Of a stretch of DNA of 64,000 nucleotides, positions 56,760 to 64,000 are shown in pieces. Every line of letters starts with the position of its first letter. Position 1 is the stretch's first letter. The position numbers and the translations under genes are program-made. Source of the DNA: Closterium sp. NIES-65. Its lineage: Eukaryota > Streptophyta > Zygnematophyceae > Desmidiales > Closteriaceae. Under the pieces are notes generated by a model. The model saw only the letters and a program-made list of their open reading frames with translations. It searched no databases and had not been told where the DNA came from. The stretch spans positions 62,001 to 126,000 of the forward strand of contig CANXME010000222.1 of assembly GCA_948144175.1 (NCBI GenBank), written 5' to 3'.

Positions 56760-57420
56760 CCCCTCCCCTTAGCAGCTCCGTGAGTGGTACGCTGCACGCC
56801 AGAGGGGTGGGGGTACTGGTCCGTGCACCTACGTCCTACGCACCGGCGACCGCGCGGGTGAGCAGTGCGGGGGTGCGCACTCCACCCAGCGCTGCTTTGG
56901 CCGCCTGACGGACGCTTGGCGTCAACAGTTCCCTGAGGCCACAGAGATCCCTCGCTGGGGCGAGCTGTCTAGGGTGGGAGTGGTTGTCTTTGACCTTGAC
57001 TTTGATGCTATTCTTGCTGCCATGTATGCTGTGACTGTTAGTGATGAGGGTGACTGTTACCGGTGTTTTCCGCCCAACCCGGGCATTGAGACTCCTGCTC
57101 TAGGTGCTGGTGAGGCTACTGCTCTAGGTGCTAGCGAGGCTGCTGATCTAGGTGCTGGTGAGTCTGCGCTCTCAGGTACTGCGTCGGCTTCGGCCTCCCA
57201 CACCTTCACACTTGACTCGCGGGCTTCTCGCTCCTTCTTTCGAGACCGCACCACACTCACGCCACTTGGTCGGCTAGTTGCAGTCTCTGTGGCAGACCCC
57301 TCTGGGGGTCCTATCCTTGCTCACTTCTCCACTGTCCTCCCGTGTCCGGCGGCCCCCTCTGGCACCCTGTCTGGTCTCTACCTCCCCTCGTTCTCTACGA
57401 ACTTGGTGAGTGGTGCTGAC
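56760..57420 (+). pseudogene. Copia C LREW motif, zinc motif and protease region
   Basis: QLREWYAARQRG, then CTYVLRTGDRAGEQC ... H-x4-CFGRLTDAW (about 56824-56912), then the protease-type block FTLDSRASRSFFRDRT near 57210-57255. Confidence 0.85.
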
Positions 57421-57639
57421 CTACAGGATGCGGGGGTTCACCAGTTCACTCCTGCGAGTCAGCGGGTGACCCACTGCACGGACGCTCGGACAGGCCGACA
57501 GTTGGCCACATTTACACGTCGACGGGGGTCAAGCTTGTACACACTGACCACTGCGTCTCCTCCAGTCACTGCGTCTGGTCAGGTAGCTGCGTCGGGTCAA
57601 GTGTTTGCTCCAGCGTTCAGGTCTGGTCATGAGTCTGCC

Positions 57640-58640
57640 CCCTGCTCATGTCGCCTCCTGTCTCACGAGACTCTCCTCGGGCACCACCGCCTTGGTCACC
57701 CCTCCCTGCTTTGTCTCCGAAGCATGGCCTCCCGCGTCCTTGTCTCTGGTCTTCCCCGGTCCCTACCTCCCCTTCCTCCGGGGCCTGGCCCCACCTGCGT
57801 CCCCTGTGTCGAGGGGCGGCAGCGGGCTGCCCCTCACTCCTCCCCGTTTCCTTTGACAGAGGCCCCGCTGCAGACGCTTCACATGGACGTGTGGGGCCCG
57901 GCCCGCGTCGGTGGACATGTTCACGAGCGCTACTTCCTGCTGGTGGTTGACGACTACTCGTGTTACACCACACTCTTCCCCTTGCGCAGCAAGGGTGATG
58001 TCACTGAGGTGTTGATCGACTGGATCCGCGCAGCTCGTCTCCAGCTCAGGAGGAGCTTCGGCTCGGACGTTCCTGTTCTGCGTCTGCACTCTGACCGAGG
58101 CGGAGAGTTCTCCTCTGGCCTTCTGCGAGCCTACTGTCGTGCACGAGGCATCCGCCAGACCTTCACGCTTCCGGACTCTCCACAGCAAAATGGGATTGCT
58201 GAGCGCCGCATTGGCATGGTCATGGACGTCGCCCGTACGTACATGATGCATGCGACTGCCCCCCATTTTCTGTGGCCGTTTGCGGTCCGGTACGCGGCGC
58301 ATCAGATCAACCTTCAGCCCAAGGTCTCCATGCCGGAGACCTCCCCAGCTTTGCTGTGGACGGGGAAGGTCGGCGATGCGTCTGCGTTCCGTGTCTGGGG
58401 ATCTCGGGCGTTTGTCCGCGACTTGTTTGCGGACAAGCTATCCCCTCGTGCTGCTCCTTGCGTCTTCCTGGGTTTCCCCCCTGACGCGCCAGGGTGGCAA
58501 TTCTACCACCCCACCTCTCGCCGTGTTCTGTCCTCCTAGGATGTCACGCTCGACGAGTCGGTCCCCTACTACCGTCTCTTCCCCTACCGCACTCCTTCCC
58601 TCCCCCCGCCACCGCTCTTCCTTGTGCCAGGTCCCCCCCC
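57640..58640 (+). pseudogene. Copia C GAG-pre-integrase and integrase region
   Basis: HHRLGHPS, CVPCVEG, HMDVWGP, VVDDYSCY, HSDRGGEF, NGIAERR, WGSRAFVRDL and FLGFPPDAPGW are visible in order. Confidence 0.92.
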
Positions 58641-58734
58641 GGTAGACCCCCTCCCACCTCAGGGTCCTGCCCCTTCAGGTGTGTCCCAGGTAGAGGCTGT
58701 TGAGCCTGTCAAGGTCGCTGGTGACTCTGGTGCT

Positions 58735-58995
58735 GCTGAGGGTGCTGAGCTTGGGGGTGCTGACTCTGGGGGTGCTGAGCGTGTGGGTGCTACGCCTGGG
58801 GGTGCTGAGCCTGACGGTACTGCGACTAGGGGTTCTGAGCCTGGGGGTGATGAGTATGGGGGTGCTGAGCCTGAGGGTGCTGAGCCTGGGGGTGCTGAGT
58901 CTGGGGGTGCTACACCTGGGGGTGCTGAGCCTGGGGGTGCTACGCCTGGAGGTACTGAGCCTTGGGGTGCGGAGCCTGAGGGAGCTGGGCCTACT
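58735..58995 (+). repeat. 15-bp minisatellite in the linker of copia C
   Basis: About 17 units of GGTGCTGAGCCTGGG type, followed by SPQELREWFARRWRRAAG. Confidence 0.85.
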
Positions 58996-59751
58996 CGTGT
59001 GGCGTCTGGCGGTGCTGTGCCTGGCGGTTCTCCGGGTGCTTCTTCTCGCCGGGAGCCACTCTCTCCACAGGAGCTGCGTGAGTGGTTTGCCCGGCGCTGG
59101 AGGCGAGCTGCTGGAGTTGGAGGTGCTGCGGGTACTGGAGGTTCTGCTGCTGCTGAGGGAGCTGGTGCCGCGGGTCCCGGAGGTGCTCGTACTGGGAGTA
59201 CTGGAGCTGCTGGGCCTGCGGATTCCTCTGGAGCTGGAGCTACTGAGGGTGTTGGCGCGAAGACTACTGTTGTCGGTCCTGGAGGCGTTCCTGCTGGTGG
59301 TGCTACTGGTGCTACTAGAGGTACTAGAGCGGGAGGTGCTACTGGTGCTGGTGCTGCCGCTGCTGGTTCTGGTGCTGTCCCTGCTGTGTCTGGAGTCGCC
59401 GCGCGGCCTCGGGTGTACTTCGTTCTGCTCATTGAGCAGGTTCTTGGTCTCCCGCCTTCTACTGGTCCTCCTCCTCCCTTAGAGTGTCCACAGTCTGTCC
59501 CGTCACAGTTACTGTTACAGCCGGCCTCCCAACTGCCTGCTCCGTCTCCCTACACTGGTCCTACTGGAGGTCTTGCTGAGCGTCGTGAGCCTGCGTCTTG
59601 CCCTGCGTCGCCTGTCCGTGCTGCTCGCACTAGTGGTCGCGCTTCGCGTTAGCGTCCTCCTCCTGTCCCTGGCACGCACCGGATGTCTCTGCGTCCGTCC
59701 ACTGCTCCTCTGCGTGCCCCTTTGCCTTCTCCTCCAACGAGAATGCGCCGG

Positions 59752-60150
59752 AGGCTCCACTGGGTACTAAGAGGAAACGACCCAGTGAAGCCAGGTGGGC
59801 GGCGCAGCTAGTTCTCCTCGTGCAGGCTGCCCTGTAGGAAAGCAGTGCTGAAGTCAAGAGAGTGAAGCTCGTAGTCGCGTTGAGCGGCTATGTGCAGCAG
59901 CACCCGAAGAGTGGTCATCTTCGGGGTGGGAGAGAAGGTCTGAAAGTAGTCAACTCCCTGCCGCTGACTGAAGCCTCGAGCCACGTAACGCGCCTTGAAG
60001 ACAGGCGGAGAACCCGGCGGCCGCTTCACCCTGAAAATCCACATGCCACTGACGATGTTCGCCCCAGGTGGGGGAACCTCGTCGACGTAGGTGCCTGTGG
60101 ACTTCCTGGAAGCCATCTCTGTGTCCATGGCTGACTGCCACTAAGAGGAT
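59752..60150 (-). pseudogene. Copia F/D reverse transcriptase, 5' part
   Basis: The minus strand shows FRVKRPPGSPPVFKARYVAR, QGVDYFQTFSPTPKMTTLRV and SLDFSTAFLQGSLHEE, and stops at the inverted junction near 59751. Confidence 0.88.
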
Positions 60151-60810
60151 TAGGGACCCTCGATCGCCTCAGCGTACGATCGAGGAGTCGGGATGTCTGG
60201 TGCATCCGGGTCTCCCTCAGGGGCAATCAGCGTGGACACGAGATGAGGCAAAGCAGCAGCAAAACACTGGAACTTCTCCTGCCTGTCCTCAAGGACGTCC
60301 GTGCTAAGAGCACACTCACCCCCGACGGACGGAGGACAAACAGACTCAGACTCAGCAACAAGACTAGCAGCGTAGTCTAGACGACAGCGAGCAGCGAAGT
60401 CGATAAGCTCAGCAACTAGGGCAGACGCAGCAGTGGACTCAAAGGAAGGGTCAGTGACAACAGTAGCTAGGAGACGCGTGACAGTAGGACTGGCAGCACG
60501 AAGAGAGTCAGACTCCGGGTCAGCAAAAGTAGGAAGAGAGGACTCTGGAGGAGATGGCAACGGGACACGCAGAGGAGCAGTGGAAGGACGCAGTGCCATC
60601 TGGTGTGTGCCTGGGACCGCAGGAGGACGCGGATGTGCAGTACGACCTTCAGTGCAAGCAGCACAAACAGGCGACGCAGGACGAGACGCAGGCTCACGAC
60701 GCTCAGAAGGACCTCCAGTAGGACCAATGTAGGGAGAAGGAGCAGGCAGGGGGGAGGCGGGCTTTAACTATGACTATAACTATGATTGCGACTGGACAGG
60801 CGGTGGACAC

Positions 60811-61172
60811 TGTGAGATCCCCGATCGATCCTAGGGGAGGTTACAGGCGCGTTTGCCTGGGGGTTTATGGGCGCATTGACTCGCTACTAAAACAAGCCCT
60901 TTTATCCAAACGGTCTAGTGGTTGGGATTCTGACATGGTATCAGAGCGGTCTCGGGTTCGAATCCCGATATATGCTCATGTTGGCCGTTGCCACTGTGCT
61001 CAGTCCTGGGCCTCCCTGTGTGGGGGGGGGTGTCAGTAGAGCTACACTGTGACATCCCCGGTCGATCCTAGGGGGGGTTACAGGCGCGTTTGCCTGGGGG
61101 GTTATGGGCGCACTGACCCGCTACTGAAACAAGCCCTTTTATCCCAATGGTCTAGTGGTTGGGATTCTGACA
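60811..61172 (-). mobile_element. Miniature LTR-like repeat, copy 2, inside the copia D linker
   Basis: A left repeat of about 125 bp (60811-60935, lacking the first 17 bases), a 95-bp middle that starts TGGTATCAGAGCGG and ends in a G-run, and a full 142-bp right repeat (61031-61172) match the copy at 25594. The strand given is that of the host element; the repeat itself reads on the plus strand. It interrupts the conserved linker between GTGGACAC and AAGGAGG. Confidence 0.7.
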
Positions 61173-61599
61173 AAGGAGGGGCAGGACCAGTAGAAGGCGA
61201 AAGACCAAGAACCTGCTCAAGGAGCGGAACGAAGTACGGCCTCGGCCGCGCAGCTCCTCCAAAACAAGCAGGGACAGTACCACTACCTCCAGCGGCAGCA
61301 CCAGCGCCAGTAGAACCTCCAGCTCAAACAACGCCAAATCCAGCACCCTCAGACGTACTAGCGCCAGCAGCACCACCAGCGCCAACACCCCCAGCAGCTC
61401 CAGCTCCAATAGCCCCAACTCCAGCAGGACCAGCAGCTCCACTACCGCCAGCAGCTCCAGCAATACCTCCAGCAGCACCAGCAGCAACAGTAGTACCTCC
61501 AGCTCCAGCAGCACGGCTCCAGCGCCGGGCAAACCACTTGCGCAGCTCCTGCGGAGAGAGTGGCTCCTGCCTCGAAGAAGCACCGCGCGAGGCCACATG

Positions 61600-61790
61600 A
61601 GCAGACCCAGCACCCCCAGGCTCAGCACCCCCAGACTCAGCTCCCCCAGGCTCAGCACCCCCACACTCAGCACCCCCAGGCTCAGCACCCCCTTGCTCCG
61701 CACCCCTAAACTCAGCACCCCCAGGCTCCGCACCCTCACGCTCAGCACCTCCAGACCCGCCACCCGCAGGCTCAGCACCTCTAGCAGCAC
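61600..61790 (-). repeat. 15-bp minisatellite in the linker of copia D
   Basis: CCCCCAGGCTCAGCA-type units on the plus strand, at the same position as in A, B, C and E. Confidence 0.82.
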
Positions 61791-61879
61791 CAGAGTCAAC
61801 AGCTACCTTGACAGGCTCGACTGCGTCTACCTGGGACACACCTGACGGGGCAGGACCCTGAGGGGGGAGGGGGGTCTAC

Positions 61880-62890
61880 CGGGGGAGGACCTGGCGCAAG
61901 GAAGAGCGGCGGCGGGGGGAGGGGCGTAGTGCGGTAGGGGAAGAGACGGTAGTAAGGCACCGACTCGTCAAAGGTGACGTCCTGGGAGGACAGAACACGG
62001 CGCGAGGTGGGGTGGTAAAACTGCCAACCAGGCGCGTCAGGGGGGAAGCCAAGGAAGACGCAGGGAACAGCACGGGGGGACAGCTTGTCCGCAGACAAGT
62101 CGTTTACAAACGCCCGAGATCCCCAGACCCGAAACGCAGACGCATCGCCAACCTTTCCCGTCCACCGCAGGGTGGGGGAGGTCTCTGGCAAGGAGACCCG
62201 GGGCTGGAGGTTGAGCTGATGCGCTGCAAACTGAACTGCGAACGGCCACAGAAAATGGGGGGCTACCGCATGGATTATGGACGTACGAGCGACGTCCATG
62301 ACCATGCCAATGCGGCGCTCAGCAATCCCATTTTGCTGCGGAGAGGCCGGAAGCGTGAAGGTCTGGCGGATGCCCTGTGCTCGATAGAAGGCTCCCAGAC
62401 GGGCAGAGGAAAACTCCCCGCCTCTGTCAGAGTGCAGACGCAGAACAGGAAAGTCCGAGCCGAAACTCTCTCTCAGCTGGAGACGAGCTGCGCGGATCCA
62501 GTCGATCAACACCTCAGTGATGACGCCCTTGCTGCGCAAGGGGAAGAGTGTGGTGTAACGCGAGTAGTTGTCAACCACCAACAGGAAGTAACGCTCGTGC
62601 CCCTGTCCACGAACGCGGGTGGGGCCCCACACGTCCATATGAAGAGTCTGCAGCGGAGCGTCCGTCGGAGGAAACTCGGAGGAGTGAGGGGCGGCGCGCT
62701 GTCGCCCCTCGATGCAGGGGACGCAAGTAGGGGCGGCCCCCGGAGGTAGGGGAGGGAGAGACCGGGGGAGACCAGAGACAAGGACACGGGAGGCCATGCC
62801 TCGGAGGCAAGGCAGGGAGGGGTGACCAAGGCGGTGGTGCCAAAGGAGAGTCTGGTGGGACAGGAGACGACACGAGTAGGGAGCACAGTC
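61880..62890 (-). pseudogene. Copia D GAG-pre-integrase and integrase region
   Basis: The minus strand shows WHHRLGHPS, CVPCIEG, HMDVWGP, VVDNYSRY, HSDRGGEF, NGIAERR and WGSRAFVNDL. Confidence 0.92.
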
Positions 62891-63219
62891 AGGACAAGAC
62901 CTGGACGCTGCAGCAAACACCTGACTCGACGCAGCTACCTGACCAGACGCAGCAGGAGAAGGAGACTCAGTTGTAAGTGTGTAGAGGCTCGACCCTAGCC
63001 GACGGGTGAATGTGGCCAAGTGTCGGCCTGTCCGAGCACACGTGCAGTGGGTCACCCGCTGACTCGCAGGAGTGAACTGGTCAACCCCCCTATCCTTTAG
63101 GTCAGCTCCACTCACCAAGTTTGTAGAGAATGAGGGGAGGTAGAGACCTGACATGGTGCCAGAGGGGGCTGCCAGGCACGGTAAGACAGTGGAGAAGCTA
63201 GCAAGGACAGGACCCCCAA

Positions 63220-63999
63220 AGGGGTCCGCCAGGGAGAACGCAACCGGCCGACTAAGCCGCGTAAGCGTGGTGCGGTCGCGAAAGAAGGAGCGGGAAGCAC
63301 CCGAGTCAAGGGTGAAGGTGTGTAAGGCCTGAGCCGACGTAGTACCTGACAGAGCAGACTCACCAGCACTTGGGGAAGTAGACGCACTAGCACCTGGGGC
63401 AGCAGCCTCACCAGCACCTAGAGCAGCAGCCTCAATGCCCGGGTCAGGCGGAACATACAGGTAAAAGTCACCCTCAACACTAACAGTCATAGCATACATG
63501 GCAGCAAGAATAGCATCATAGTCAAGATCAAAGATGGCAACCCCCGCCCTAGACAGATCTCCCCAGCGAGGGATCTCTGACGCCTCAGGGAACTGGTGAC
63601 GCCACGCGTCCGTCAGGCGGCCGAAGCAGCGATGGGTGGAGTGCGGGCCCCAGCACTGCTCACCAGCGCGGTCGCCGGTACGGAGAACATAAGTGCAGGG
63701 ACCAGTACCCCCACCGCGCTGACGCGCAGCGTACCACTCACGAAGCTGCTGAGGGGACAGGGTCTCACGACTGCGCTGCTGCTGCTGGCACGGACCACCA
63801 CCGGACCCACTCCTCTGCGTAGAGTCGCGAGCAGCTCCACCGCCGCCTCCGCCACCTCCGCCGCCTCCGCCACATCCCCCACTTCCACTCCCTGCGCCAC
63901 CACCGCCGCCTCCTCCGCCTCCACTGCTGCCACCGCCGCCGCCACCCCCGCCACCACTCCCACCACCACCCCCACCCCCTCCACTGCCTCCACCACCAC
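63220..63999 (-). pseudogene. Copia D protease, zinc motif and Gly-rich gag end
   Basis: The protease block TLDSGASRSFFRDR lies near 63270-63320. The CTYVLRTGDRAGEQC ... H-x4-CF motif lies near 63620-63700. A Gly-rich run begins at about 63830 and runs off the window. Confidence 0.85.
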
Positions 64000-64000
64000 C

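Larger units (their letters stand above)
53154..59751 (+). mobile_element. Copia element C, 3' part missing, inserted in copia F/D
   Basis: A 5' LTR (53154-53285), extended primer binding site, GC leader, gag start at 54188, zinc-motif, protease, integrase and linker run left to right. The element stops near 59751, where the sequence flips into minus-strand copia RT. RT, RNase H and the 3' LTR of C are absent, so no target duplication can be tested. Gag is interrupted by a small LTR element (54477-55957). Besides that insertion and the end truncation only a few breaks are visible, so C is fairly young. Confidence 0.88.
51974..63999 (-). mobile_element. Copia element F/D, interrupted by copia C and cut by the right edge
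   Basis: The left part (51974-53153) holds the 3' LTR, RNase H and the end of RT. The right part (59752-63999) holds the rest of RT, linker, integrase, protease and the start of the gag side. Both are on the minus strand, and they fit one element that was interrupted by plus-strand copia C. A segment of RT of roughly 280 bp is absent at the inner junction. A miniature LTR-like repeat sits in the linker. The element is a broken fossil with at least the insertion, the deletion and a few further breaks. The one-element reading is inference from complementary content; two separate truncated elements cannot be excluded. Confidence 0.75.

Noticed and set aside
61141-61172. A true tRNA gene at the box A/box B unit of the miniature LTR-like repeats
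   Set aside because: The acceptor strands do not pair, the unit spans an LTR/primer-site border, and it occurs in a repeat with paired ends.

Overview
The window looks like a piece of nuclear genome from a plant-lineage eukaryote, most likely a streptophyte green alga. The reasons are the initiator-tRNA-primed Ty1/copia elements, a Mutator-like transposase with a SWIM finger, a split GT61-type glycosyltransferase gene with GT-AG introns, and long (GA)n and GC-rich simple repeats. The lineage is inferred from gene and repeat style; I cannot name a species. There is no bacterial, organellar or CRISPR content. About three quarters of the sequence is transposable elements, many nested in one another.

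Left part (1-15.3 kb). A minus-strand copia element (A) runs off the left edge and ends at its 5' LTR at 4555-4688. Next comes a small LTR element without recognisable coding capacity (4833-14258, target duplication GACAA). It was split by a nearly 8-kb plus-strand copia element (B, 5941-13878), and B was itself hit by a 773-bp hAT-like DNA transposon (10955-11727, target duplication TCACTGACC). A minus-strand copia stub (G) follows.

LINE cluster (15.6-25.6 kb). Three related LINEs, all on the plus strand, carry the C-terminal CCHC plus restriction-like endonuclease module. Two of them are bounded on both sides by (GA)n tracts, which suggests targeting of GA microsatellites. The third fragment ends where a tiny LTR-like repeat (142-93-142 bp plan) starts; a second copy of that repeat lies in a copia linker at 60.8-61.2 kb.

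Middle (25.9-43.4 kb). This holds duplicated fragments of an unidentified gene, a pyrimidine-rich desert, a MULE fragment abutting copia element E (28.26-34.54 kb, minus), a two-exon MULE transposase gene (35.9-39.4 kb, minus) and a 56-bp hairpin satellite (42.4-43.4 kb).

Right part. A small LTR element with target duplication GTGGG lies at 43748-45041. A host GT61-family glycosyltransferase gene follows (about 45.7-51.1 kb); several of its exons are preceded or followed by decayed partial copies that often include the splice acceptor. From 51974 to the right edge a minus-strand copia element (F/D) is interrupted by a plus-strand copia element (C, 53154 to about 59751), which carries a very young small LTR element (54477-55957, target duplication CGACG).

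The most striking shared feature is the leader of the larger LTR elements. The primer binding site does not stop after 12-18 bases but continues as a degenerate complement of a large part of, or nearly all of, the initiator tRNA-Met.
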